Origin: Isoetes taiwanensis
Lineage: Eukaryota; Streptophyta; Lycopodiopsida; Isoetales; Isoetaceae
Direction of reading: 5' to 3'
NCBI GenBank assembly: GCA_021234155.1
Contig: JAJEKV010000034.1
Location: 7,982,028 to 8,046,027 of the forward strand
DNA length: 64,000 nucleotides
A model generated the notes under the pieces. That model did not search any database, was not told the origin of the DNA, and saw only the letters and a list, made by a program, of their open reading frames with translations. Position numbers and translations under genes: made by a program. Positions 35,535 through 47,065 of the stretch are shown here, one piece after another. Each line of letters starts with the position of its first letter. Position 1 is the first letter of the stretch.

Positions 35535-37300
35535 AATTTATCTTAGATATACATAGAAATTCACCTTTTAAATATTCACTACACAAAAAAGTTAATTACC
35601 TTTTGCTTTTAAATAAAATAAATAAAAACAACTTTTTTATTTTGGACCCTCATTTTCCCCTTTTTTCCTTTTTTCGCCTTTGATTCTATTTCCTCATCCA
35701 TATGGCGGAATAAGGCACCCACCATAACCCATATGTTGAAATTTGGAAAAAAGATGTCAAGTCATCAAATATACAATGCTACACAGACCATCTTGTATGA
35801 AATGTTTATGAAAGTTTTTTGCTACATCAAAAAACATTGCGTTTTTTTTTTTTAAGATCTCATTATCTTTGCCAAGAACTTTTGTTCTAAGGAAATTGAC
35901 TTTGTCCTACTACTTTTGTATTGGATTGAATATATCCCTCGTGAATTTTGAGATGTCCTATTTATTTCAAAACTAAAAGGATTTTTGTTTACCTCATTTT
36001 TCACACGACAAAATTAGTATGAAAAACAATTAAGAACACGTAAGACCTCAATGCGAAAATTGCAAAGCCCAATTGAGGATCTGAAGTTGGAGATGGAATT
36101 GGATGCTAAAACGGGAGCAGAGGGAGGCCGTTTGTTCACCGGCAAATGCCCTGGTTGGATCCACATTATATGATGAGGATTGACTCAAAACAAAGGTATA
36201 TATATCTTGGTGCGTGCCTTGGAATTGAGTCTGTGTTATTGTCAAATAATCGTCCCCTCAAGTGCACCCCTCGCACAAAAAAAAAAAAAAAAACTAACAT
36301 ACGCTTAGATCGGCCATCTACCTCGGTCAATCCCTTGGCAGTCTTATCATCCTAATATCTAAACTGAACAAGCTAGTCTAGACTAGTACCTATTTTTCCA
36401 AAGCCTAAGTAATTTGAAGATTATTGAGACTAAAAAATTAAAGCATATGCTTTATGAGACCAAATTCTTTTCCATATATTTAGTAAGACATAGCCAAAAA
36501 GAATACCATCTTTTAGACCATTATCAAAGTATCCCATCATACCTTGAATCATATCATATCTTTAAAGATGAAAATAGACCCTTCAACTCTAAATCACGTT
36601 CTATCAAATTTCATGTTTGAAATTCAGAAGTACAATAGCATTCCAGCAATAGAAGTTAATATTAATAACCAGTTTTTGACTCTGTTTTTGTCATTTAGAT
36701 GAACTGCTGACACCAAGCTTGTTTTTCAGCCACAGCAATAGTCTCTTCCAAATCTCCATCATTCTTCAAGCCTAGTCCAACTATAAAAGCAAAGGGAACA
36801 ATGGGAAGAAAAACCGCACACTGCTTCCAATCAAGACTCGCTAACGGAAAACGGTGATCGTGGCAAGGGCCAAAAGGTTACATTGGGATTTTCGTTTATC
36901 ACCGACATCCATTGTGCCTCTTGCCCTTCCAGTTAGAAAAGACTAAAAGAATAGAAGGAGAGGTAAGAGTGCAACTGCCTATACATCTGTCTTAATGTAA
37001 TGAATTCATAAATACAATGCCACTTAATGGTTCCAATATGAGCGAACGAAAATAGCCATCTGCATATGTCTTTCAAACTATCTTTGTGACCAAATGGAAG
37101 CAAATAGTTTACTCCCTGAACAAAATTACAAGCATTAGAGTTCTTTTGAGGTCAAATAAGGGCCTCCTAAGAATATATTAGGGGGCCGCCACGTAGGATC
37201 CCCGAACCTAGCTTCCCCTCCATACCTAAATTTCACTCTCCCTAACCTAACTACCTAACCTCTGAACCTAACCCCCTTAACCTAACCCCCGCAATCATTA
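35535..37300. other. Intergenic, nothing recognised
   Basis: AT-rich, with homopolymer runs. The phrase 'gactttgtcctacta' occurs at 34,606 and 35,898, on either side of the LINE fragment, but too far from its apparent ends to call a target duplication. Confidence 0.4.
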
Positions 37301-38040
37301 TTTCCTAACGACACAATATTTGATGATTATATCTAGGATTTTCGCTTTCCCCACCTTCGAAGCTTATGCCATCGAAGCCAAAGACCATCGACGAGCTTGC
37401 CCTCGCGCCATCGACCTTGCCATCGCGCCATCGAAGCCAACGATCTTGCCATCAGGCCCATGCAGTTTTGAATTGGATTATGGCGGATTCTTGCCCGTTA
37501 GAAATAGAGCCGAAAATTTTTCAATTTAAATCCGCTTTGTTGGCAAGAATCTTCCTTATTATAATCTCCGCCCGGTTCTCGGCCTTTTTACAACGCCAAT
37601 GGCAAAGGTATTTGGTTTTAAAGTCGCCATTGCATTCCTTTGAGTGTTCTTCCTTCTAATACTTCGCTTTGGGGATCAAACTAATTCTGAGGGTCAATTT
37701 AGAGTGCAAGTGCCAAAAGAATGCCCGCCTTACAGAATAAGTTCACTTGGAAGCAACCAATAGATGAAGATGCATTGCGAACTTGGAGCCATGAATATAG
37801 ACCTCTCGGGATAAAGGCCAACTGTATCCATGTGATCCTTTCACCGAGCCCATCCAAACTTCCACTCGTGATCCGGTCTTATTGAATTTGCTTGTAAGGG
37901 ACGCCAAAGGGTTACTTAGGTTCTTTGTAATAATTTGGTTAATGGTAATCTTGATCCACATTTACGTGCCATGTATAACCACTTGTATGGATTCAATTGC
38001 AAAGTTTTATCGATGTTAATCAGCTCCAAAGGCGTAACTA

Positions 38041-40118
38041 CTTTCTGTCTCAACAATGCCGCAAGCTCAATGAATTGGAGGTAGAAAATCGAAAATTGGT
38101 GATCGAGATGAATGCACCGGCAGAGGAATGAAGAGGGTTCGCGAAGAAAAAATGATTCCCTTCACAAGCGGGTCAAACGCTTAAAAGAACTCCACTGGGA
38201 TCAGGGAGAGGGCAAAAACCCAAGCCCATAAATATATTAGCCCCTCGGGGTGGAGGCTAAAAAAAGGGTCATGGCTATTAAAAAGCTTGTTGATCCAAAT
38301 CTTGCGAAGAAAATAAGAGAAAACCCGCTAATATTGCCTATTTATTAAAGAAATTAGTTACTAAAGATGATGTATTGAGAATGTTAAAGCTTCCCGGTAG
38401 CATTCAACTTAGGAAAGTTTGTAGTACATCAACCCGCTGCAGGAGTTGGGGAACAACAAACCTCAGAATCAGTGCAAGAACCGTGTGACAATGTCGAAAT
38501 AAGTAGGCAAGCTTATATTGCTTTGTTGGATGCTTGCGGGGATGGCTTTAAACAACAAGGCATTACCAAAACTATTCTACTACCAAGGATGACTAGTGTG
38601 ATGACTTGTAGGTCATCGAGAAACAGAATTGCAAGAGCTTCTTGGTGATATGTATCGGTGACCAAAGAAATGTCAACTTGGATACATTGGCATCCTATAC
38701 CAAAGGTAAGAAGAAGAAGTCAAGTTTGGTGATACTTTACGCCTTAATGAAAATAACAATTCTTGGATAGACTTAACTAGAATGCTTGACTTTTGGTTCG
38801 ATTTTATGATATGAAGGTAGAAGAGTCTGCTTTGGCAAACTAAGAATTGTTTTGAAGTTTGGATGAAATGGAATTGGTGAAAGACGAAGTAACAGAGGTT
38901 TGTGAGTCTAATGAATGAGCTTTGAATACGAGGGGAATGAAGAGTCAAATCTAGATGATAAGTTTTCCGGTCAGTCGAAGATCACATTTGGTGGGTTGGT
39001 TTATTTCAAAATGCCAGAGGAAAATCACAGATAATTGAAATGGGTTTTTGATCAAACACCCATTCCCACAATGATTGCCTCTCACTAATCGAGAAAAACT
39101 TGCAGTTCCTCGATATGGTGAGTACGAGGTTGAATGGCATCTTCTTTGCAGATTTGAAGACAATAAAATGCATGTACGTAATGAAGCATGGTCTTGGTAA
39201 GACTACTCATGCTTATCCCTACTGTCTCTATGCAAGAAGAGATTCACCCGGATTGGACAAAAGTACATTAGGCGTGTCCGAGGATGAGCCACCAAACAGA
39301 AGAGAAGGACACAACCTTGATGCCAATTCGCCATTTACATTAAGAAGAGTACACATATGCACCCTTCATGCTTTCTTGAGAATCATAGACAAGATGGTTT
39401 ACATGAGTATCCCGCTTGCTTGGAATAAATCACCCCAAAGCTCTAGGGAAGCTGCCATGCATGAAGTTGAAAAGGTGCTATTTAATGTGGGACTTCATGG
39501 TGGGCACTACAAAATACTTCAAGATCCAAAGGTATCCCAAAGCAAGGTTCCCCCCGAACCCAAAGATGGGTGGTCCAAAGGCTAAGAGGTTTTTGCCTCC
39601 CCGCGAAAGAGAACTTATCCGTGTTTGGGAAGCTTACAAGGATTTTATTGCAGGCGAGGATGATCGAAATGATCGTGGCGAGATCACTTGAAGAAAATCA
39701 AGGCATGGCAGGATTTCTCTGTCTTTGGTAAAGGAAATGAAAAATGATGTTGCCAAATTCCGTGGAGGCACAAAACTTCACTAAGTCTTTCCCCGGCATG
39801 ATGGGGTGAGGCCAATTTGACTCACTATGTCCATATTCCGCTCTCACATGGCGTGTGGTTTGTCGGGGAGTATGGAAGCCCAGGGAATTTGGAATACGGG
39901 GAATGGAGAAGTCCCATAAGCAAGCAAAGAATGCATTCTTCCGCTTCACTCAACACGAGGTTCATTGGGAATTCCTTGCAGCAGATGTGTCAATGGTTTC
40001 TGAAGGATCGTGCAAGTGGGTGAAGAAATCCACGGAACGAGTGAATCAACACTTGCTAAGTTGTTTAGACAAAAACCCGGCGGGGAAAAAGAGGGCTTGG
40101 TATAAGTCCCACCGCTGA
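38041..40118 (+). pseudogene. Broken uncharacterised gene, repeat-borne type suspected
   Basis: A series of plus-strand frames looks like one long protein interrupted by indels. It begins with a coiled-coil-like CRKLNELEVENRKL (38,060), then KKLVDPNLAKKIREN (38,282), KKLVTKDDVLRMLKLP (38,345-38,395), a stretch around LLDACGDGF (38,530), the 39,100-39,585 frame (FFADLKTIKCMYVMKHGLGK, AYPYCLYARRDSPG, FTLRRVHICTLHAF), FLPPRERELIRVWEAYKDF (39,590) and QGMEK-like SHKQAKNAFFRFTQHEVHW (39,935). The D-L-K…P-Y-C-x2-C arrangement and the late H…KSHKQAK segment remind me of large ORFs found in many copies in eukaryotic genomes, probably mobile, whose family name I cannot give. Its 3' end faces the S2 hairpin array at 40.34 kb. 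Confidence 0.45.
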
Positions 40119-40340
40119 GCCGATCAAGGGAGTGTGGAGATCAATGAGATGTAGGCAAGGCAAAGGTTATGTCCGTATTGAGAGCTCTTGATAACGCCTC
40201 TCTTGTAAAAGAGTTGGTTTATTTATCGGTTCGATAGTGCTGGCAGCGAAATGTCAGGTTGTAAAATAAATTGGATGCATGTATTGCGCATCGTGAACTC
40301 TGCATAAACTGTAACTAATGAATCAACCGATCCATCAGAT

Positions 40341-40670
40341 TTTCGCCACCGCAGCCACTCGCGAAAACCAGGCCCCTCAATAATTTGTAATCGAATCAAT
40401 TTCGCACCGTAGCTACGGTGCGAAATAAAACTTCAATAATTTGTAATCGGAGTCGATTTACATTCACCGTGGCGGTCTGGTGCGAAATATGGCCCCAGAA
40501 TAAAACCGGACCCGTCATTTACGCACCGCAGCCACCTGGTGCGAAATAGGCCCTTCAATAATTTGTAACTTTCGATCGATTTGCACGTGGCTACGGTCTG
40601 CATAAATAGGCCCTTCAATAATTTGTACTGAAGTCAATTTCGCTGGCTGGCTGCATCTAAATATGGGCCA
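40341..40670. repeat. Hairpin tandem array, family S2, locus 1 (6 units)
   Basis: Units begin at 40,341, 40,400, 40,457, 40,518, 40,580 and 40,638, a period of 57-62 bp. The second is a perfect 26-bp palindrome (40,400-40,425; arm TTTCGCACCGTAG). The others keep the plan TTTCGCACCG-NNNN-CGGTGCGAAA with losses. Spacers share 'TAGGCCCTTCAATAATTTG' and 'taatcgaatcaa'. No open frame is maintained. Confidence 0.92.
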
Positions 40671-40682
40671 AGAACTAGAGAA

Positions 40683-40700
40683 TATTAACATATTAGAGAA
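40683..40700 (+). repeat. 18-bp direct repeat flanking the Helitron, left copy
   Basis: TATTAACATATTAGAGAA here is identical to 45,054-45,071. The left copy ends within 2-6 bp of the Helitron 5' end and the right copy starts at the base after its CTAG end. Confidence 0.9.
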
Positions 40701-41095
40701 CATCTATCTATATATAGTAATAAAAGCAAAATGTAGTGTGTGCACAGCATCTAGGCCATAGATTTTGTTTTCGCAACTTTCATTTGGGACCGTCAGATCA
40801 TGACTATTCTTATTGTAACCTCTATGCATTGCGCACCCGGTTTTGTTTTTGACAAAATTTTCGATTCCTAATCGACCCCTTCTTAGGCGTTACAAAGACT
40901 CGATTCCTCTTACGTTCATTAGAGATGGCGAAGTGCTGTCAGGCTCCTTTTCATTCAATCCGAAAGATATAGCATTTCTGCAAGAGGGCTCTATGGATTT
41001 ATGATATTCTATCTTATTCGATGCATAGGCTGCAAGATGGGCCGGATCCGTCAGATCATTCATTCTTTATAGTCTCAAGTGTTTATTACTTGCAG

Positions 41096-41259
41096 GGCTT
41101 CTATATTGTCACTTATGGACTAGGGATCTACCTTCTCAACCTGTTGATAGGGTTTCTTTCTCCCCAAAGGGATGTGGAAAGCGAGGGACCTGCTCTGCCT
41201 ACTAAGGATAGCGATGAGTTTAAGCCCTTTATTCGGCAGCTTCCGGAGTTCAAGTTTTG
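41096..41259 (+). pseudogene. RER1: Captured exon of RER1 (ER-retention receptor)
   Basis: RER1 is a four-span Golgi membrane protein that returns ER proteins and unassembled subunits to the ER in COPI vesicles. This exon encodes [24 protein letters not shown], a divergent acidic linker, then [17 protein letters not shown], the best conserved part of the family. It is bounded by an acceptor TTACTTGCAG (41,086-41,095) and a donor TTTTG|GTAGGT, with the terminal Trp codon split as in a phase-2 exon. The 164-bp exon is open throughout. Neighbouring RER1 exons were not found inside the Helitron, so this is a fragment carried with parts of its introns. The full gene must lie elsewhere in the genome. 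Confidence 0.88.
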
Positions 41260-41587
41260 GTAGGTCTTTCTTTTTCTTGGTCCAATTTAGATTAAATGTA
41301 TATATAATGAGAGCATCTATGAGTATACCTAGATAAAGAAAGTATCTATGAGTCTCTTAGGCCCTGTTACTTAAAATGATACCAGCAGAATTGCATCAGA
41401 CTACAAATGTTGGGTCTAAAGTTTGCTTCTGGGAATGTGATTTATCTGGATAGATTTTGAAATGGTAAACATAGTCATGCAATCTTTTTGTTTACAAGTT
41501 TGACTTTCACTTCTCAGGATTCTGTTACCAAATTGTCTTCAGTTTGTGAGACATTTGGAACTATGTCATGGCCTATTTCTTGTAACA

Positions 41588-41895
41588 GTGCACGCCCCCC
41601 TACAGGGCATGATCTTAAGTTCAGACTTATTAAGTTTTGAACTTCAAGTTTATAGTATATATGTAGGACGCATTGCCTGCAGCTTTAACTTTGAAGATTA
41701 TGTGGTTGTATGTGGTGGTTTTGCATTTTGAGACCCTATAGTGCAAGCCATCTACAGGCAAGATCTTAAGGGCAGACTTGTTAAGTTTTAAACTTTTTTA
41801 GTACATATATAGGAGGCATTGCCTGCAGTCTTGTTAAATTCTAAATTTTCGAGCTTGTAGTATGCATGTAGTAAGGAGTTGTCTTGCATTTGGAA
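41588..41895 (+). repeat. Degenerate tandem repeat inside the Helitron, about 130-bp unit
   Basis: 'tacaggg/caagatcttaag…agacttattaagtttt…aactt…tatagtata.atgtagga…gcattgcctgcag' recurs at about 41,600, 41,750 and, less completely, 41,830. The units lie downstream of the RER1 exon, in what would be its intron. Confidence 0.7.
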
Positions 41896-43204
41896 AACAT
41901 ATCAATGGTTTATTGCTTGTAATAAAGTTGAAGGCCACATATAGCCATGATTTTAAGATGACATTGCTTGCACTTTCATCAATTAGGAACTCAAGTTCTA
42001 TGTTGTCAACCATCCATTTAATTATACAAAAGCACTTGTCTATGAAGCGGTACGATAAAGCATATGTTGAAGTACGAGATATGTTCCATTTTCATGGGGA
42101 AAGCAGGCAAGTCTATCTTCCAGTCATAATTTCTACATACTAAAGCATACATTGCCTTAACTTTACTTTATCTGATCTGCAGTGATATATGGGGAAAGAC
42201 AAACCAAAAGGTAAAAGCAGCTTCTCCAAAGATTGATCTTTCTCCACGAATGTTGCTCACACAGTTGTTGCTTTGTAAATTTTGAGCCAAACTACAGATT
42301 TATGGGATGATGTTGCCGCTAAATGCATTTAGATGTATGGGAATCTAGCTTTGGAAAAATGTAATTATATCTATAACCTCAATAATACCAAAGATAGTTG
42401 CAATGTTTGAGGCTGAACATTTGAATGCCATCTCTTTTTTTTCTCTTGCCAGCTTTATGATGTGTTTATTACGCTTTGATCTTCAGCCAACTGCGAAGAA
42501 GGGCATTCATTGTCTACGCACAATAAATACTTCGTTGTTTGCATATCATACGGTGGCCTTCAAGAAAACGCCTTTGGGCGCCCCATCTTCAAGTGGAGTT
42601 CCGTGGATTTTGCACAAGCGGACTAAAGACTATATGGTCCGAATCGTTTTGAGTTTTGCATGCAATGTATTTCAAAGTCCTTGAAGACGTGGACTCCTTT
42701 CGCTTATTTCTAAATGCTTCTATTGTCCGCTCTCGAAATCGCATATAGGTTTTCGTGATTTCGCTTTGTTTTTAATCTTTACTTTCTAAGGGCATCTTGG
42801 CATCACACGTGGTAGTTATTCAATCTATTAAACAAAGGTGAGGGGTATTTGGGAAGGATCGAGTTTTGAATTGAGGTTTCGCTCAAGGATATAGCCACAT
42901 AACACTTTACTTTTGTGAAATGGTTTAGCATATTTAGTGACAAATCTCCGGTTTAAGATAATATCATCACGTTTCTAATGATGTTCAATGATGAATCTCT
43001 TGTCAGCAAGTATTGGCTTTGTCAAGATGAGGCCATCACGATTTGCGAGATGCCATGACTTTGATTGCCAATACTCTCCCTTGAACAAAAGCAGACCAGA
43101 ACTTCTGCTTAGCTAACCATATCCTTCTCTTTCTTAAGCTTGGAAAACATGTCAATCACAAGGTCGAACAGCTTAAGCTTATGGCATCGATGCTGCAGTC
43201 AGTT

Positions 43205-43250
43205 GTACTTGCGCTAACGTTTGGTTGTACTTGCGCTAACGTTTGGTTGA
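43205..43250 (+). repeat. 22-bp tandem duplication
   Basis: GTACTTGCGCTAACGTTTG occurs twice in a row at about 43,206 and 43,228. Confidence 0.9.
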
Positions 43251-45025
43251 ACTCTTATTAGACATGTAGCACATTTTCTTTTCACAGACCTGGCTTTAAA
43301 TATATAGGACTGTCAAAATGTTTGACCATGTATTGCAAGAAACCATGGCCAATTGTCCGTCATATTCTCATAAAAGTAATTTAAGTTTTTCTCCATCCCC
43401 GTTGCTATGCATGAGGTTGACAAGGAGAGGTGGACGAATTGATTTTGAAGTAATGGAGCAATCAGGGTCCATAATGAGGGCATCTCCACTGAGAATACTC
43501 TGACATACTTGTGATCTATCACACCTTTCAATAGCCATAGGCAACCAAATAAGAAAGTTTGTCAAGGTGGGAGAGTCTTGATTCAACCGCACGAGCATCA
43601 TTTCTGAGGGATGTTGCTGGAATAAAAGTTTAATTTGTTGCTTGTAATAGGGAATGACAGGAATATAATGATGATAAATGCAGTTTCTTGAAGATGCGAA
43701 TGACAAGTGAATATGCATCTGCATCTGTCACGAGTAAGCATGTTTATGGCATATTTGGGTTTTTATAGTAAGCTACACATTACAAATCTATGCATATCTT
43801 TGCTTCTTACATTGCAAATCTATGCATCAGTTAGTTATCCGCCTATTGTAATTGGTTACCCTTTCCATAATGTAAATGTTATAATTGGTTACCCTTTATG
43901 TAAGGTAATGGGCCTGTCTATATGGATGTGCCAGCCAAGTTCTGTTTGTTTTTTTTCATTTGCATTTTTTTTTTAAGTTTGTAACTGGCATATATGATAA
44001 GAGTGAAATGAGTTTATCTGTAAAGTTCTACATAATGTAAGTCCAATAATGTACTTTATTCTAGCGCTAAAGTCATCTAGCACATGCAAGATTGATTATT
44101 TTTACCTGTCTAGATGCTTATTTTCTTTTTAGGGTCGGGGCGTGCTCTCCATTGACATGTTTTTGAAAAAGGTAAAATTCCATGTAACACTATAGATGAA
44201 GCTTTAGTTAGCAATAGTAATGTCCTAGATTGCATGCTTTCCAGTTCACATGGCACCTTTGTGAATTTATTAATTATCGATAGAGAAAACCTCAGTGTTC
44301 TAACAATTATTCTCTTATGCTAGGTGGGACATTGTGAAGATGAGCATGGAGTGATTTTTGTTTTTACGGTTTGTTTATGTGGATTTGGAGCCATTTTCCA
44401 CCAGATAACTTGTTCGTCTTATTGGTGCAATACGTGTTATCAATGTGAATAATTTCAAATCACGAAATCTTTGTCAAGAAATTAAAGCCTAGACAGATCG
44501 CATTTGTAAAAATTTGGTTCAATTTGGCTGAGTAAGAGCAGTGGGATGTATTTATTTGAACAATTTAGATGCCCAAGAACCAAAGGAGTATTATTTTTTT
44601 GTGAACAACGTGATGTCTTTATCCAACTGCAATGGATCATTAAGTTATTTCCATGCCGTCCCTTCAAGTATTCTCATAATGTAGAATTATAAGTCATGCT
44701 CCCGTTTAAATTGATATCCAATTCCATTTATAAATATGGTGAGATTTGAATTTGTAATCTACATGTGGAACACATGTTATGCCATCCCTTCTAGAATTCT
44801 CACTCATGTTACACAAATCCTCATTCTCGAGTATAATCTTAAGGGTTGATTGATTTCTTTCTCCTATAAATTATCTTAGTAAGAGGAATCTCAACTCCTC
44901 CGCATATTCCTTATGGTGGTTGGTTATTCCCTCTATAGATTATTATAATATGGAATATGGAATCTGAAGTCATATTATTTGATCCACTATCTTTATTTAT
45001 CTTTTAACTTTATGTTTGACAGAAA

Positions 45026-45053
45026 GCCCAGCAACGCTGGGCACTTTTTCTAG
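45026..45053 (+). other. Helitron 3' terminus (hairpin plus CTAG)
   Basis: Perfect 7-bp stem GCCCAGC/GCTGGGC with loop AAC, then ACTTTTTCTAG. This matches the canonical Helitron end, where the hairpin signals termination of rolling-circle transfer about 10 bp before CTRR. Confidence 0.92.
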
Positions 45054-45125
45054 TATTAACATATTAGAGAATATTTATAGAACATATTAACACGGTATCA
45101 TATGAAATATTTATGATAGATAGCA

Positions 45126-45166
45126 AAGGTTACTAGAGACCACGGCAGTATGTCCCTAGTAACCTT
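45126..45166. terminator. 11-bp-stem hairpin just 3' of the split ORF
   Basis: AAGGTTACTAG (45,126-45,136) pairs perfectly with CTAGTAACCTT (45,156-45,166). It starts 12 bp beyond the stop of the minus-strand ORF segment that ends at 45,178. A termination or RNA 3'-end role is inference from position only. Confidence 0.5.
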
Positions 45167-45177
45167 CCCCTAGGTTC

Positions 45178-45381
45178 CTAACCCCTTTCCCTTCCCCTTT
45201 CCCCTCCCCTGCGAGGTCTAACCCATGCATCTGGGTTAGGAGTCAAGAGCTCACGCTCCTCCCAGCCTGATTCTTCCCACCATATGGGGTACCTAGTCAT
45301 TAGAAAAAGTAATTCCACAGGATGATACTCACGGAAGAAGAGCGGACCCAACTCCACAAAACCGTTGTACTCGTTGTAGTA
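45178..45381 (-). pseudogene. C-terminal part of ORF U1, split by LTR insertion
   Basis: This minus-strand frame carries NEYNGFVELGPLFFREY, MTRYPIWWEESGWEE and an Arg/Gly-rich tail ending at 45,178. It is in frame with the N-terminal part at 51,098-51,495: with the intervening 5.7 kb and one TAGTA target copy ignored, the reading frame passes across the junction without a shift. The ORF was therefore open when the insertion happened. Its counterpart in the paralogue U2 (52.4-52.6 kb) has NLFVDVGKLLFR and RFPTWDTIPWDT in the same order. No known domain. The paired 3' hairpin at 45,126 and, before the Helitron arrived, the S2 array lie just downstream. Confidence 0.7.
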
Positions 45382-45539
45382 TATAACGGGCCCATGGTAG
45401 ACCACTCGAGTATTCGAACCTTGAATGTGCCTGTGGGGGGTTCCCGAGACACCGGCATAAATGGGTAGAAGCGACTACTCATAAACGTCTAGACGGTTTT
45501 GCCCAGTTGGTTAAGGGCATGTCGGTTAGGAACGTCACA
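45382..45539 (+). repeat. LTR-A, left copy (158 bp)
   Basis: Starts TATAACGGGCCCATGG (family start probably TGTAACGG) and ends GGAACGTCACA. It is followed after GT by TGGTATCAGAGC (45,542-45,553), the standard primer-binding site for initiator-Met tRNA. Its short length recalls TRIM-type elements. Confidence 0.8.
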
Positions 45540-45541
45540 GT

Positions 45542-45553
45542 TGGTATCAGAGC
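45542..45553 (+). promoter_or_regulatory. Primer-binding site, tRNA-iMet type
   Basis: TGGTATCAGAGC, two bases after the end of LTR-A. Mirror copy at 49,105-49,116. Confidence 0.9.
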
Positions 45554-45628
45554 ATAGTTGGATCCTTGGATGTATGATAACGAAGTCTAGATTCAAGTTG
45601 AGGTTGTTGGATTATGCTAATAGTATTC

Positions 45629-47065
45629 AATAATAATAGTAATAATAATCAAGTTTATTGAATAGCAATCACACACTTCCACTCTCGCCTTTCCGAAGCT
45701 TGGCTACTTTCCGGAGCATCTCACACCTCTGCTTACACCATCAACCACGGGGTTAGTCACATGGACTAAGTGGGGATCGGGGATCTAGGATATATCTTAA
45801 AACAATCACCACAAAGCCTTAACTTAGAACAATAACTTAGCCTTACCGTAGCCTCGCCCCTGCAACCTAGGTTACTTAGTCCAACAAGCATAATCACAAT
45901 GCATAATTACACCAAGCATGACCATTGCAACTTAATTCCAACATTAAAAACACATATACAATAACCAAGCAATCATAGCATCAACATTGCAACCAATATT
46001 CCTCCGGTCCGAGCAAGGTTAACTTTCTACCGATCAAAGCCCATACATAGAGGGGGGTAACCACGCGTGTACACACCCCATCCACGCCTGCGTCCAAAGA
46101 TTGAGGACCACTTAATCGTGCATGACGTTGTACCATATGGTACCAACGCCCGATGTTCAAATAATACCATTTACATAGCACCGTACAATAACTCATGAGT
46201 CTAGACCATCGCACCTAGACTCCGCCCCGAGGTCTATATCAAAGAATTATACTACACATAGATCACAATACTATGAATTCCACCCAATATCAATTAGGCA
46301 CATTTCCATATCAAATTTACCTTAGAAATTCCATAATTTACACCTCATGCAACAAAGGAAATCCTCATATAAACATTACTATCTCTACCATGCAACATGC
46401 AATGCCCTAAGTGCTTAAGCAAAATACAACCTTCACTAATATCTTATTACTTTTAACTAGATCAACTTCCTTCAAATTACTACTTATAACCTTAATGACT
46501 TGGCTTCCATAACCCTCGCTAACTAGTTTATTGAATTGGTTAATATGCTCGCTATCCATTAACCATGCATGCCTATTCTATTCTATTCATGACCATGCTC
46601 ATATGATTTAACTCCAAGTTTATACTACGCTCAAAGCAATCATTATTAAATCAACACAAACTATACAAACACTAGAAAACCCTGTGTGTAAGGCTTGATC
46701 CCCACCGAATCCCGCTGCTTCCTCTCAGGCTCCCAAAGAACGCCCCCGGATCTCTCGCACACACAACTCGCTCCTTCAACAATCCATCTGCAATCTATCT
46801 CCTTCCAAATGCTTCACCATCACATAAAAGACTTCTTTCCCCATGGAAAACTCCTTCCCCCCTAAGAAATCAAGAATAATATTGTTGCACTTATATAACC
46901 TAGCAATGCCCTTGCATGCATGCATGCATACACTGCATGCATGGACACATTGCATGCATGTATTCCTAGCACATAATCATTTATTTTACCTTGAAAATGC
47001 ACTCTTATATAATGGCAACGTTACTTACATCTTAATGTTGGTGCTAGGTTGCTAGGTCCGTTACA
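45629..47065 (-). repeat. LTR-B, truncated left copy
   Basis: Matches 49,660-51,097 nearly throughout. The missing part (about 235 bp) is the end next to an (AAT)n microsatellite at 45,630, where LTR-A leader sequence is joined on. The long AT-rich stretches are identical between copies, while short indels cluster at CTG/CCG-like triplets. The adjoining minus-strand polypurine tract GGAGGAGAGAC lies at 47,066-47,076. Confidence 0.85.

Larger units (their letters stand above)
40703..45053 (+). mobile_element. Non-autonomous Helitron carrying gene fragments
   Basis: The 5' end is TCTATCTATATATAGTAATA (TC-start, AT-rich, plant Helitron style). The alternative TC at 40,707 cannot be excluded. 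The 3' end has the diagnostic hairpin GCCCAGC-AAC-GCTGGGC (45,026-45,042), seven bases, then CTAG (45,050-45,053) followed by T. No Rep/helicase frame is present, so it would be moved in trans by an autonomous element. It carries an exon of RER1 and other intron-like and exon-like DNA. It separates the S2 array at 40.34-40.67 kb from the 3' flank of the ORF ending at 45,178. The exact 18-bp flanking repeat is unusual, because Helitrons insert without target duplication. Confidence 0.85.

Noticed and set aside
34597-35915. 'gactttgtcctacta' on both sides of the LINE fragment as a target-site duplication
   Set aside because: The right copy is about 360 bp beyond the A-rich end, so it cannot be the duplication made by that insertion.
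40341-40670. CRISPR-like appearance (regular palindromic repeats with ~34-bp spacers)
   Set aside because: The setting is eukaryotic, repeats are imperfect, spacers are similar to each other within an array, and there are no cas genes.
41021-41095. Extension of the RER1 coding exon to the left (VYYLQ before GFYIV)
   Set aside because: The residues fit the family by chance or by intron-sliding, but TTACTTGCAG is a good splice acceptor and the sequence further left has no RER1 similarity.
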